Shown in pieces: positions 26,952 to 36,158 of a DNA stretch of 64,000 nucleotides (its first letter is position 1; each line of letters begins with the position of its first letter). Both the position numbers and the translations under genes were made by a program. Where the stretch lies: assembly GCA_964581535.1 (NCBI GenBank), contig CAZOOW010000002.1:95688-159687 (forward strand), written 5' to 3'. Below the pieces are notes generated by a model. It did no database searches. It was not told the origin of the DNA and saw nothing but the letters and a program-made list of their open reading frames with translations. The DNA comes from CAZOOW01 sp964581535. Its GTDB lineage: Bacteria; Patescibacteriota; Saccharimonadia; Saccharimonadales; Saccharimonadaceae.

Positions 26952-27191
26952 TTATTTTCGAGCTTTTTTGACTTGATCAAGCACAAACTTTGCAATCAGC
27001 GCAGGTGAAGCAAACTTGCTTGCATTTGCTGCCATAGCGTTCAGATGGCCAGCTGCTGACTGTGCGGTCGCCGTGACGTCCTTAATTTGCCTAGTTACCC
27101 GTATCAACAATACAATGAGAACGATTGCGAGTAACAAAAATAGCGCTAAAAAAATTGCCAAAATTACTACTAAAATCTGCATTGCGTCCAT
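26952..27191 (-). CDS. Small membrane protein, first of a two-gene unit
   Basis: 79 residues: a strongly hydrophobic N-terminal helix (5-30), then an amphipathic helix with Ala/Thr repeats (TATAQSAAGHLNAMAANASKF), reminiscent of DUF948/YtxH-type envelope proteins but too short to assign. Its stop and the next ATG are one base apart, so translation is coupled to the DUF5665-like gene. The promoter lies in the loop of the upstream terminator. Confidence 0.65.
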   Translation of the reverse strand: MDAMQILVVILAIFLALFLLLAIVLIVLLIRVTRQIKDVTATAQSAAGHLNAMAANASKFASPALIAKFVLDQVKKARK

Positions 27192-27234
27192 TATTCTATA
27201 TCCTTATCTAATTATCATTTTGCCTTAAAAAGCA

Positions 27235-27275
27235 ATCTGCCTGCATATGTGCCAGTATAGCACGCGCAGGCAGAT
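27235..27275 (-). terminator. glsB terminator with a promoter in its loop
   Basis: Minus strand: ATCTGCCTGC / GCAGGCAGAT, perfect 10-bp arms followed by TTGCTTTTT, about 20 bases after the glsB stop. The 21-base loop contains TGCTATACT, an extended -10 for the next gene pair, itself flanked by GTGC/GCAC. Confidence 0.65.
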
Positions 27276-27295
27276 AGAAATACGCTTCTCTCCGG

Positions 27296-27577
27296 TTAGA
27301 CAGCTCGTCGTCGAGTCACCATGTTCCAGATAAGGAGCAGCAGTGCAGCGCCGACAAACGCAACGATAAATTTCGTCAGATAACCACTTGCGTCTGTTGT
27401 ACCTGCAATACCAAGCATCGGAAGCAATGCATTCGCGACGATCGCACCTAAAATACCGACAACAACGTTTGCTACAACACCCATTGAGGCGTCACGAGCC
27501 ATTACCATTGATGCTACCCATCCAGCAAGACCTCCGATGATTATCGTGCCGAGCCAACCTCCTAAACCTGCGTCCAT
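27296..27577 (-). CDS. GlsB/YeaQ/YmgE-family membrane protein
   Basis: 93 residues from the ATG at 27575-27577, which follows AAAGGACA; a longer frame upstream has no site. Three membrane helices with the family's Gly-rich pattern (GWLGTIIIGGLAGWVASMV, VVVGILGAIVANALL). Members are transglycosylase-associated or general-stress proteins of unknown biochemistry. It ends in a basic RRRAV tail. Own terminator downstream at 27235. Confidence 0.85.
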   Translation of the reverse strand: MDAGLGGWLGTIIIGGLAGWVASMVMARDASMGVVANVVVGILGAIVANALLPMLGIAGTTDASGYLTKFIVAFVGAALLLLIWNMVTRRRAV

Positions 27578-27653
27578 TTTCTTGTCCTTTCTGACAATTA
27601 CTTTATACCCATACAGTAACGGGTAAAAAGATTTACCACTGTGATAAATGTCA

Positions 27654-28544
27654 CTAAAGCTTGTTTCGAAGATATTCACCCAGTGGTTTGCCGAGCTCAG
27701 GATGCCTAAGTCCAAAATCAATAACTGTCTTTAAATACTCCAATTTATCACCGGTATCAAAATAGCGTCCGTTTTTGATCTCACATCCATAGTATGAATA
27801 TCCATCATCTATCATGCGCTGCATTACTGGCTGAAACATAAATTCACCGTCGCCATTATATTTTCGCGATGCCGCTTCAAGGTAATCGAACAATTTGCCT
27901 GGCAGCAGATAACTACTGACGCTCGCGAGATTCGAAGGCGCGTCTTCCCTGCCCGGTTTTTCAATGATAGATGACATTCGTATTACACCTGGTTCGACGC
28001 TATCACCCGCCACAACACCATAACGATCAAAGTCTTCGTCGAGGTGAATCGGTTTGCATGATAAGATCGCACCATCCAGCCTTTCAGCAGCAGCAACCAT
28101 CTGAACAAAACGAGTTGGGGTTGCTTCGATAAAATCGTCTGCAAACGTATATATAAACGACTCATCCTTCTCGATCAAATGTGCAGCACATAACAGAGGT
28201 GTTGCAGTTCCATATGGGCCTTTCTGTCTCACATAAATGAAGTTCGCTAGGTTAGAAATAGCCTCCAGCTCATCAATAAAATGCTTCTTTTTCTCACCTC
28301 CAGCCTTCAGGTTATTAACTAAGTCCTGGCTGGGAACATCAAAATGATCTTCAATAGCTCGCTTGTTCATGCTCCCGATAATGATAATGTCTTTGATTCC
28401 CGCTTCAACAAGCTCCTCGACAACGTACTGGATAATTGGCTTATCGATAAGCGGCAGCATCTCTTTGGGCATTGCCTTGGTTTGAGGCAAAAACCTCGTC
28501 CCGAAACCTGCTGCGGCGATAATGGCTTTTGTAGGTTTTTGCAC
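27654..28544 (-). CDS. galU: UTP-glucose-1-phosphate uridylyltransferase
   Basis: Makes UDP-glucose from UTP and glucose-1-phosphate for glycolipid, capsule or wall sugars. 296 residues with the nucleotidyltransferase start AAGFGTRFLPQTKAMPKEMLPLIDKP in two parts, YVVEELVEAGI, FADDFIEA, and IEKPG. The start is GTG at 28542-28544 behind AGGGGGCG. Fifteen bases after gatB, so probably the last gene of the gat operon. Confidence 0.95.
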   Translation of the reverse strand: MQKPTKAIIAAAGFGTRFLPQTKAMPKEMLPLIDKPIIQYVVEELVEAGIKDIIIIGSMNKRAIEDHFDVPSQDLVNNLKAGGEKKKHFIDELEAISNLANFIYVRQKGPYGTATPLLCAAHLIEKDESFIYTFADDFIEATPTRFVQMVAAAERLDGAILSCKPIHLDEDFDRYGVVAGDSVEPGVIRMSSIIEKPGREDAPSNLASVSSYLLPGKLFDYLEAASRKYNGDGEFMFQPVMQRMIDDGYSYYGCEIKNGRYFDTGDKLEYLKTVIDFGLRHPELGKPLGEYLRNKL

Positions 28545-28558
28545 GTGCGCCCCCTATG

Positions 28559-30013
28559 TTAGATTTGTTCTCGGATAATTTTCTGAGCGAGAGCAGGATT
28601 TGCCTGACCTTTTGACTTTTTCATAACCTGCCCAACTAGATAGCCGATCGCCTTATCGTTTCCAGAACGTATGTCGTTAATTGCCTGTATACTTGCTGGA
28701 TCCGCCATAACTTCGTTAACAATTAATTTGATGGCCGCCTCATCACTGACCTGTAGCATATTGCTTGCTTCGGCAATTTGCCGAGGGTTTGACTCTCCCC
28801 TCAATAACAGGATGAAGATATTTTTCGCAGCACTACCGGATAACTCGTTATTTTCAGTCATTTCAGAGAGCATAATCAGGTCATCCATTTCCGGTAGAAT
28901 AGTCTGAGGTTTAGTGCTATCACTGTCCTCTACGACACTGGCGAACCAGTTAGCAACTCGCTTTGCTGACGTATCCCCGGCGTGTTTTTGAATGTCATAG
29001 ACTCGCTGAGCTCGGTTCTTGTCAGATAACAACACAGCAATAACCGAGCTGTCAACTCCAAGGGATGAAAACGCATCGCGATAGTCGCTCGGCATCAGTG
29101 GTAGTTCATTCTTTAACTTGCGCACTTGCTCGATACCAACCCGAACAGGAGGTAAATCTGGATCCGGGAAATAACGATAGTCATGAGCATTTTCTTTGGA
29201 CCTTTGAGTAAACGTCTTTTGCTTGTCTTCGTTCCAGCCTCGAGTTTCCTGCACAACTAGTTCATTTTTATCCAAAATTTCCGCTTGGCGCAAACACTCG
29301 AACTCGGCCGCTTTTTCAACCGCTCGGAAACTGTTGAGGTTCTTGATCTCTGCACGGGTACCGAGTCGGCTCGATCCGCGGGGAGCAAGCGATATATTAA
29401 CGTCAAAACGCATATTACCCTGGTAGAGGTCGCCATGAGTAACACCTGCGAAAGTCATGAGTTTATAAAGCTCGGCCGCATAAGCTCGAGCTTCTTGCGG
29501 ACTGTGCATATCAGGTTCGGAGACAATCTCGATAAGCGGAGTTCCTGCTCGGTTTAAATCGACAAAACTGACATCACCGCCTGTTGGATGGGTAAGTTTA
29601 CCTGCGTCGGCCTCAAGGTGCGCATGATGCAGTCTAACGCGCTTCAGTGTACCGTCAACCTGAGGCACATCGACGTAGCCACCAACTATCACCGGCTCAG
29701 CTAGCTGTGTTATCTGATAGCCAAGTGGCAAATCAGGATAAAAATAATGTTTCCGCTCAAAACGGCTGAGTTTCGGTATCTCAGCATTCATAACCAGTCC
29801 GGCTTTTATCGCAAGCTCGACTGCCGCCTCATTTAACACCGGCAATGTGCCCGGAAAACCAAAACAAAGCGGAAACACTGTTGTATTTGGCGATTTGTCT
29901 CTAGCATCATTATCAGCGGCGGCAAAGAGCTTCGACTTCGTTGCCAACTGAACGTGACACTCAATACCGATTGTCGGTTGATATCTTTTTATAATCGTAT
30001 CCAGCTTGCTCAT
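28559..30013 (-). CDS. gatB: Asp/Glu-tRNA amidotransferase subunit B
   Basis: tRNA-binding and kinase subunit of GatCAB, which amidates Glu-tRNA-Gln and/or Asp-tRNA-Asn. 484 residues: GatB core with IGIECHVQL, RKHYFYPDLPLGYQITQ, HLEADAGKL and DLNRAGTPLIEIVSEPD, then a linker and the YqeY-like tail domain (about 340-484). Its start overlaps the upstream HEPN-like gene by 4 bases. Implies the organism lacks GlnRS or AsnRS; neither is in this window. Confidence 0.96.
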   Translation of the reverse strand: MSKLDTIIKRYQPTIGIECHVQLATKSKLFAAADNDARDKSPNTTVFPLCFGFPGTLPVLNEAAVELAIKAGLVMNAEIPKLSRFERKHYFYPDLPLGYQITQLAEPVIVGGYVDVPQVDGTLKRVRLHHAHLEADAGKLTHPTGGDVSFVDLNRAGTPLIEIVSEPDMHSPQEARAYAAELYKLMTFAGVTHGDLYQGNMRFDVNISLAPRGSSRLGTRAEIKNLNSFRAVEKAAEFECLRQAEILDKNELVVQETRGWNEDKQKTFTQRSKENAHDYRYFPDPDLPPVRVGIEQVRKLKNELPLMPSDYRDAFSSLGVDSSVIAVLLSDKNRAQRVYDIQKHAGDTSAKRVANWFASVVEDSDSTKPQTILPEMDDLIMLSEMTENNELSGSAAKNIFILLLRGESNPRQIAEASNMLQVSDEAAIKLIVNEVMADPASIQAINDIRSGNDKAIGYLVGQVMKKSKGQANPALAQKIIREQI

Positions 30014-30426
30014 AATGCCCCGAGCTCCGTGAGAGCTTTTTTGTAGGTCTTCAATGCGTCATTTAGTTGGCGTTTGGAGACGGAAAAGCTGCTTTCATGT
30101 GCTATCTTATTTCGTAATTTATGCACCGCCCAGACATGGTTAATATTACTAAAGTGGCTTTTTGAAAGCTTTAAACGATCGCCCATCGTTTCGCCCGCAA
30201 TGCCCCTCTCTTTCATGGCACGATCAAGCAGTTTATCTGCACGAATAATAGCGAACTGCCACGTTGCGGCCTGCTCTGTGATTGACTGAGTAATGCTCAG
30301 CCATTCGCTGCGATATTTCTCTTGGTCTAATATCCGGCCTGTACGCCTAGTTAGCGACATCATTACCAGCAGGAGTATGCCGATTGCAACGACAGCTAGG
30401 AATAGGATGGTTACCATAGTGTTCAT
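30010..30426 (-). CDS. Membrane-anchored HEPN-like protein inside the gat operon
   Basis: 138 residues: one membrane helix (3-24), then a soluble helical domain. Near the C-terminus HKLRNKIAHES (R105 to H110) fits the R-x4-H motif of HEPN-domain RNases, in the usual setting of two long flanking helices. It overlaps gatA and gatB by 4 bases on each side, so it is made with the amidotransferase. HEPN proteins cleave or bind RNA; a link with tRNA is tempting but unproven. It could also be an inactive helical scaffold. Confidence 0.7.
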   Translation of the reverse strand: MNTMVTILFLAVVAIGILLLVMMSLTRRTGRILDQEKYRSEWLSITQSITEQAATWQFAIIRADKLLDRAMKERGIAGETMGDRLKLSKSHFSNINHVWAVHKLRNKIAHESSFSVSKRQLNDALKTYKKALTELGAL

Positions 30427-31811
30427 TTTTGACCTCTTTCGACAACTGCCGCTATGTCCAATAGTGCCGTATCGTCACCTCGTGGAGCTATTAGCTGTAG
30501 ACCTATGGGTAGCCCTTCGGTCTTCAACGGTACATTTATCGAGGGGACTCCAGCAAGGCTGGCTGAAACGGTCATAATATCTGCAAGATACATTTTAAGT
30601 GGATCACTGGTGTTCTCTCCGAGCCGAAAAGCAGTCGATGGCGCTGTTGGACCAAGCAGAATATCAAACGTTTTAAACGCTTCATCAAAATCTTTTACAA
30701 TAAGCGTACGCACTTTTGCCGCCTGACGGAAATAGGCGTCATAGTAACCACTGCTAAGGACAAAATTACCGAGCATAATACGACGCATATTTTCTGGCAT
30801 GAAACCTGTTGTCCTGGTTTTTTCATATACATCGTTCAGATTTTTCATTCCTTCTGCGGGCCGTTTACCGTAGCGAATGCCGTCATACCGCGCAAGGTTC
30901 GATGCGACTTCAGCCGGTACGATTATATAGTACACAGCGAGTGCATGGATAAAATTCGGCATCGAAATTTCCTCTACCTCAAAACCCTCTGAACGAAGCC
31001 GGTCTATCTCGTTCATTACGGCGGCTTTAACATCGTGATCAAGCCCTTCGTCGAGCCACTCTTTTACTACACCGATTTTTTTACCGCTCTTTTTGGAAAT
31101 TTCATACGGCGAGTTGATTGTGGTACTGTCTTTGTTATCTTTTCCCGAAATAATTTGCATCACTGTCCGTGCGTCTTCAACTGTGTGACTTAGGGGACCT
31201 ATAACGTCCGTGCTACTCGCCATTGCAACCACGCCGTATCGGCTAACGGAACCGTACGTCGGCTTCAAGCCAACAACACCGCAATAGCTTGCCGGCTGGC
31301 GAATTGAACCTCCGGTATCACTCCCTAGTGCAAACGGAACCATATCGAGCGCGACACTTGCGGCTGAACCACCAGAGCTTCCACCGGCTACACGGGAATC
31401 ATCATGTGGATTTGTCGTTGGGCCATATGCAGAATTTTCTGTACTTGCGCCGTGAGCAAATGCATCAAGGTTTGCTTTACCAATACATATTGCGCCTTCA
31501 GCTTCAAGCCGCTCAATGCACTCCGCTTGAAAAGGAGCATAAAAATTCTCGAGTATTTCTGCTGCAGCCGTCGTAGGACTATCAAACGTTAACATATTAT
31601 CTTTCGCTATAAACGGTACGCCAGCAAGACTTCCGGCCTCTTCGCCATTAGCTATTTTTTTGTCTATCTGATCGGCCCTTTCCAGCGCCCGATCCTCGAT
31701 AACAGCAAGCAGAGCATGATGTGAGTCGTTTTTTGCCCGTTTAATCGCATCTGCGACAACAGCGTGCGCAGAAGATCCTCTAACTTTTTCTAGACATTCC
31801 GGGATTGTCAT
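30423..31811 (-). CDS. gatA: Asp/Glu-tRNA amidotransferase subunit A
   Basis: Glutaminase subunit that releases ammonia for the transamidation. 462 residues with the amidase signature: catalytic Lys in IAKDNML, the Ser of VAGGSSGGSAASVA, and GSDTGGSIRQPASYCG containing the Ser-cis-Ser pair and Gly-rich loop. Start overlaps the gatC stop by 4 bases and the stop overlaps the next gene likewise. Confidence 0.97.
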   Translation of the reverse strand: MTIPECLEKVRGSSAHAVVADAIKRAKNDSHHALLAVIEDRALERADQIDKKIANGEEAGSLAGVPFIAKDNMLTFDSPTTAAAEILENFYAPFQAECIERLEAEGAICIGKANLDAFAHGASTENSAYGPTTNPHDDSRVAGGSSGGSAASVALDMVPFALGSDTGGSIRQPASYCGVVGLKPTYGSVSRYGVVAMASSTDVIGPLSHTVEDARTVMQIISGKDNKDSTTINSPYEISKKSGKKIGVVKEWLDEGLDHDVKAAVMNEIDRLRSEGFEVEEISMPNFIHALAVYYIIVPAEVASNLARYDGIRYGKRPAEGMKNLNDVYEKTRTTGFMPENMRRIMLGNFVLSSGYYDAYFRQAAKVRTLIVKDFDEAFKTFDILLGPTAPSTAFRLGENTSDPLKMYLADIMTVSASLAGVPSINVPLKTEGLPIGLQLIAPRGDDTALLDIAAVVERGQK

Positions 31812-32101
31812 TCGAGCACCCTTGGAACGATGATAGATTCTTTGTTATGCTGAGGCGCGTTACGTAGCATCGCTCCTGTATCAATACCTGAGTCTTGAAC
31901 AACATCGGGGCGAGTAATGGTATCAAGTCCGTGCACCTCGTACGTCGGCTCGATACCGTCAGTATTGACCGTTTGAAGTTGCTCAAAGTATCCGAGAATC
32001 TCCTCCATGTCGCCTCGTAGATTAGCCGCTTGCTCCTCGTTCAAATCAAGCGCTGAAAGCGCCGCCAATTTTTTGACATCATCAAGAGAAACATGACTCA
32101 T
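31808..32101 (-). CDS. gatC: Asp/Glu-tRNA amidotransferase subunit C
   Basis: Small wrapping subunit that holds GatA and GatB together. 97 residues with the family pattern VKKLAALSALDLNEEQA near the start, LGYFEQLQTVNTDGIEPTYE in the middle (given here in part), and a C-terminal VPRVLE. First gene of gatC-gatA-HEPN-gatB-galU with its own leaderless-type promoter. Confidence 0.94.
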   Translation of the reverse strand: MSHVSLDDVKKLAALSALDLNEEQAANLRGDMEEILGYFEQLQTVNTDGIEPTYEVHGLDTITRPDVVQDSGIDTGAMLRNAPQHNKESIIVPRVLE

Positions 32102-32109
32102 TTAGCTAT

Positions 32110-32115
32110 ATTATA
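32110..32115 (-). promoter_or_regulatory. Extended -10 box of the gat operon
   Basis: TGTTATAAT on the minus strand with 8 bases to the gatC ATG; no ribosome site. Confidence 0.6.
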
Positions 32116-32133
32116 ACAGATTAAAAACGTTTC

Positions 32134-34107
32134 TCAGGCGCCGTATTCTTTAATTTCTTTTATGAGGTCACGGAGTTCAGCCGCTTTTTCAAACTCGAGA
32201 TTTGCACTAGCGAGCTCCATCTGTGATGTCAGTTCTCGTACGAGCGCCGGGTGCTCATCACGGGGTATTTTTTTCAGATTTATCTTGTCTTTATTTTTGT
32301 CGTCATCTTTTTGAGGAATGATTGAACGCAAACCATCGTCTATAGCTTTGTCGATACCGCGCGGTATTATGTTGTGCGCATCGTTATAGGCTTGCTGTAT
32401 ACCTCGACGCCGGTTTGTTTCATCAATCGCTCGCTTCATACTGTCAGTCATACTATCTGCGTACATTATAACTTTGCCCTTTTCATGTCGAGCTGCACGC
32501 CCAATCGTCTGTATAAGTGCACTTGTTGAACGTAAAAAACCTTCCTTGTCGGCATCCATGATTGCAACCAAACTAACTTCTGGAAGATCGAGCCCTTCGC
32601 GAAGCAGGTTGATTCCGACCAGGACGTCGTATACCCCTAAGCGCAAATCGCGCAGAATGTCGCCACGTTCAAGCGTATCGACATCACTATGGATATAGGC
32701 TGTTTTTATATTTAGTTCCGTCAAGTACGCGCTAAGATCTTCTGCCATTCGTTTCGTAAGTGTCGTAACCAGCACTCTTTGAGATAGTTGTATACGAGAC
32801 TGTATCTCCTGCAGCAGGTCATCTATTTGACCATCTATCTTCCTGACCTCTATCTCCGGATCGAGCAGTCCGGTCGGTCGAATTACCTGCTCTGCGGGCT
32901 TTGGCGAATGACTCATTTCATATTCTGACGGGGTTGCAGAAATATAAACAACTTGATTAATATGTTTGTCAAACTCAGTAAATGTCAGCGGACGGTTGTC
33001 GAGTGCGCTAGGGAGCCGGAAGCCATGCTCAACAAGTATTTCTTTGCGGGCTCGGTCGCCGTTGTACATCCCCCGAACTTGCGGTAACGTCATATGCGAT
33101 TCATCAATGAGCATTAAAAAATCATCCGGAAAGTAATCTAGAAGCGTTGCTGGCTGCTCACCTGGCTCACGGTTAGTTAAGTACCTACTGTAATTTTCAA
33201 TCCCCTTCACGAAACCTGTCTCTTCCAGTAGCTCTAAATCATAACGAGTTCGCTGTTCGAGTCGTTGTGCTTCGAGTAGTTTATTCTGCACTTTGAAATA
33301 GTCTAGTCGCTCCGCAAGTTCAGTTTTAATATCGCCAATAGCAAGTTTCAACTTATCCTGAGGTGTTACATAGTGACTACTCGGGAAAATTTTGATTTCA
33401 GTCGGTTCACGAATAATTTCGCCCGTCAGAGGATCTATTTCTAATATCCTCTCCACTTCGTCGCCAAAAAATTCAATCCGGTAGGCTGACTCATTCCCGG
33501 CGGGAAAAACATCCACTACGTCGCCTCTCACACGAAAGGTAGCTCGGGAAAAATCGATGTCGTTGCGATGATACTGAATATCTGTCAGATGGCGGAGGAA
33601 TTTGTCACGTTTTTTTATCTCTCCACGTTTCAGTGAAAGCGCCATTCCGCCATAATCTTCCACCGAACCAATACCATAAATGCAGCTGACGCTGGCAACG
33701 ATAATAACATCACGCCGCGAGAGCAAAGCTGCGGTCGCTGAATGACGTAAACGGTCGATTTCTTCGTTGATTTTGCTATCTTTTTCAATATACGTATCGC
33801 TACTAACGACATAAGCCTCCGGTTGGTAGTAGTCAAAGTAGCTCACAAAATAGTGAACCTCATTCTCAGGAAAAAATGCCTTAAATTCTGAAAATAGCTG
33901 TGCGGCCAGCGTCTTGTTGTGCGCTATAACAAGAGTGGGTACCTGACGATCTGCGATAATATTCGCCATCGTGAACGTCTTCCCCGAACCAGTTACCCCT
34001 AGTAGAGTCTGCTGCTTCTCGCCATTATTAAGCCCCTGAATGAGTTGGTTTATAGCGTGCGGCTGATCGCCTGTAGGCTGGTACGGGCTTTGTAGTTGAA
34101 ACTTCAC
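32134..34107 (-). CDS. uvrB: UvrABC excision nuclease subunit B
   Basis: Damage-verifying helicase-like subunit of nucleotide excision repair. 657 residues: Walker A GVTGSGKTFTMAN (about 37), the beta-hairpin tyrosine region (FVSYFDYYQPEAYV), Walker B IDESH, GRAARHEKGKVIMYAD, and a C-terminal UVR motif (ELTSQMELASANLEFEKAA, about 620-657). The start is GTG at 34105-34107, preceded by ATGAG. It follows the LOG gene by 26 bases in the same direction. Confidence 0.97.
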   Translation of the reverse strand: MKFQLQSPYQPTGDQPHAINQLIQGLNNGEKQQTLLGVTGSGKTFTMANIIADRQVPTLVIAHNKTLAAQLFSEFKAFFPENEVHYFVSYFDYYQPEAYVVSSDTYIEKDSKINEEIDRLRHSATAALLSRRDVIIVASVSCIYGIGSVEDYGGMALSLKRGEIKKRDKFLRHLTDIQYHRNDIDFSRATFRVRGDVVDVFPAGNESAYRIEFFGDEVERILEIDPLTGEIIREPTEIKIFPSSHYVTPQDKLKLAIGDIKTELAERLDYFKVQNKLLEAQRLEQRTRYDLELLEETGFVKGIENYSRYLTNREPGEQPATLLDYFPDDFLMLIDESHMTLPQVRGMYNGDRARKEILVEHGFRLPSALDNRPLTFTEFDKHINQVVYISATPSEYEMSHSPKPAEQVIRPTGLLDPEIEVRKIDGQIDDLLQEIQSRIQLSQRVLVTTLTKRMAEDLSAYLTELNIKTAYIHSDVDTLERGDILRDLRLGVYDVLVGINLLREGLDLPEVSLVAIMDADKEGFLRSTSALIQTIGRAARHEKGKVIMYADSMTDSMKRAIDETNRRRGIQQAYNDAHNIIPRGIDKAIDDGLRSIIPQKDDDKNKDKINLKKIPRDEHPALVRELTSQMELASANLEFEKAAELRDLIKEIKEYGA

Positions 34108-34133
34108 CTCATCATTTTACAGTAGAACTGTCT

Positions 34134-36155
34134 CTAATGCTTGGTGCCGCCCTGCTTTCTGGCCTTTGTAGCTTGGGTAGTATCGACTTTATGATTGTCT
34201 ATGATTGAAAAAGCCTCGTCCAGATTGTCTGTAATGAAATGTAGCTCCGGATCATCGGCATCAATCGTTTTATAACGTGAGGCGAGCGTTGTATAAATTA
34301 GTTTCTGCATCGGATCCCAGAACTTGCTGTCAAACAAGACGATCGGCACGAGTGGGATGATTCCCGTCTGCATTAGCGTCGTGATTTCAAACAACTCATC
34401 AAACGTTCCAAAGCCTCCAGGGAAAAACACATACCCTTTTGCATCGAGTGTAAGTGCAACTTTCCGTCCAAAAAAATGCTTGAACTCATAATTTTCTGTC
34501 GTGTAAGCATTTAGATGCTGTTCCATGGGCAAATGGATGTTGAAACCGATAGACCCGCCACATTTTGCGTCGAATGCTCCATGGTTGGCTGCCTCCATGA
34601 TTCCTAAACCGCCGCCAGTCACTACACCGTAGTTAGCGCTCGCAAATTGATGAGCAAGCATATACGCATCCTGAGCAGACTTAGAGTCTTGCTCCAGTCG
34701 AGCTGAACCGAAAATAGAAACGGTTTTATCAAACTTTGACAAAATACCGAATGCTTTTTCAAACTCGTCGACAACACCGATCACACGACCTTCAGCAGCA
34801 TCAATCAACCGTTTTCTAACTAGTAAATTCTTTTTTTGGTTTGCCGAGATTAAACACACCGGAGCACGGTGGTCAGGCTTTGGATTTCCTTTTACGAGAC
34901 GTGTTCCGTTTGGTGATTTGAGACGTTCAGGAGTGACCATGTCATTGTCGAGCTGTTTTAATATGCTGTCTTCGAGGTTTTTCTGTCCCATGTACCGCAT
35001 AAATATCTCATTCCACAAACTCTCACGGAAATGATAGCTGTAGCGCGTTTTATAGGATTCTCCGTTACTGTAAGCAAGGCTCACGTCCATCATATTGAAA
35101 GTAAGCGGTAGCCCGTCATCTGATAATTTCGCAACGTAGTCTAGCCCAACCCAGAACTTCATCTCTGGATCCAACTGGGCGAGATTTTCTTCCGCTCGGC
35201 GCCAGTGCAGATCTTCCGGGTGGACATGGGGCTCGAACGCCTCCGCGTTGGTCTCACCGATGCTCGGCTTACCAAAGTAGCGCTGGATAACCCTCCAGTG
35301 AACGTATTGGCCAGCAATTTGCGCGGCATCCCCTGGATCGGCGATAAGAGTATTCACGACCGTTTCACCGAAATTTTTGCTAACTTGCTTTAGCTTGAAG
35401 AACGCGCTATAAAGTCTAACTTCGTTGATGTAGTGAAAAAGAAGCGGTAATGTTTTTAGCGTAATCCCCTTCATTCGCTTTGCCTTCATCGGGACAAGGA
35501 CGATTGTGCCCATTTCCTTTGTATGTGTAACGTTGTGAAGTTTTTTCTGAACGAAGTGCTCGGCGAGGTCAACATACTTTTCGTGATTCATCACGATGAT
35601 GCTGATCTTTCTTGTTTCGAAATCACTTGGACGAACTGATTTGAACAGCTCATTGTACTCATTGAGCCACTCAGCCCCTTCTGAAAAACGAAGCGCCGTG
35701 TAGACTTCGTCGATCGGCTCATGTTTCAGCATACTCTCGACACTTCGATATCCGAGATGTTTCATGAGTTTTTTTGGTGGCATTTTCGCGAGCAGTTTTT
35801 TGGCTACAGACCGTTTCAGAGCCCAGCAGCTATGGTTTATATCGAGCGATTCTACGGCTTTAATCATCAGCGGAATCATCTGTTGTATGTCATCGGGATC
35901 GTTGCCACCGATAAGTTTTGCGACACGCTCGTTATCGTTTTTTATTCTTGCTAGCATTGCCTGATAAATTTCTTTGTCAGTGCTATCGAGCGGATCAAGG
36001 CCTATTTGCTGAACAGACTTTGACATTTTCCGGATAATTTCACCGATAAGCCGAGCATCTTGGCCAGATTGGCCGCTTGCTTTCTCGAGTTGTTGCAGGC
36101 TCAGCGAAAATAACGGTTCTTCGGCATTAAGTAGGTCGCGAAGTATCCTAGACAT
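34134..36155 (-). CDS. LOG-family protein with a long unknown N-terminal half
   Basis: 673 residues. The C-terminal 220 or so are a Rossmann-like LOG (lysine decarboxylase-like) domain: SIFGSAR near 470, GGGLGIMEAANHGA near 515 and PGGFGTFDELFE near 578. LOG enzymes hydrolyse nucleoside 5'-monophosphates at the N-glycosidic bond (cytokinin activation, PpnN). Residues 1-440 match no domain I recognise: helical at first, then mixed alpha/beta. This is far longer than ordinary LOG proteins (180-250) or PpnN (about 450). Three bases separate it from pfkB upstream. Confidence 0.8.
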   Translation of the reverse strand: MSRILRDLLNAEEPLFSLSLQQLEKASGQSGQDARLIGEIIRKMSKSVQQIGLDPLDSTDKEIYQAMLARIKNDNERVAKLIGGNDPDDIQQMIPLMIKAVESLDINHSCWALKRSVAKKLLAKMPPKKLMKHLGYRSVESMLKHEPIDEVYTALRFSEGAEWLNEYNELFKSVRPSDFETRKISIIVMNHEKYVDLAEHFVQKKLHNVTHTKEMGTIVLVPMKAKRMKGITLKTLPLLFHYINEVRLYSAFFKLKQVSKNFGETVVNTLIADPGDAAQIAGQYVHWRVIQRYFGKPSIGETNAEAFEPHVHPEDLHWRRAEENLAQLDPEMKFWVGLDYVAKLSDDGLPLTFNMMDVSLAYSNGESYKTRYSYHFRESLWNEIFMRYMGQKNLEDSILKQLDNDMVTPERLKSPNGTRLVKGNPKPDHRAPVCLISANQKKNLLVRKRLIDAAEGRVIGVVDEFEKAFGILSKFDKTVSIFGSARLEQDSKSAQDAYMLAHQFASANYGVVTGGGLGIMEAANHGAFDAKCGGSIGFNIHLPMEQHLNAYTTENYEFKHFFGRKVALTLDAKGYVFFPGGFGTFDELFEITTLMQTGIIPLVPIVLFDSKFWDPMQKLIYTTLASRYKTIDADDPELHFITDNLDEAFSIIDNHKVDTTQATKARKQGGTKH

Positions 36156-36158
36156 CAG

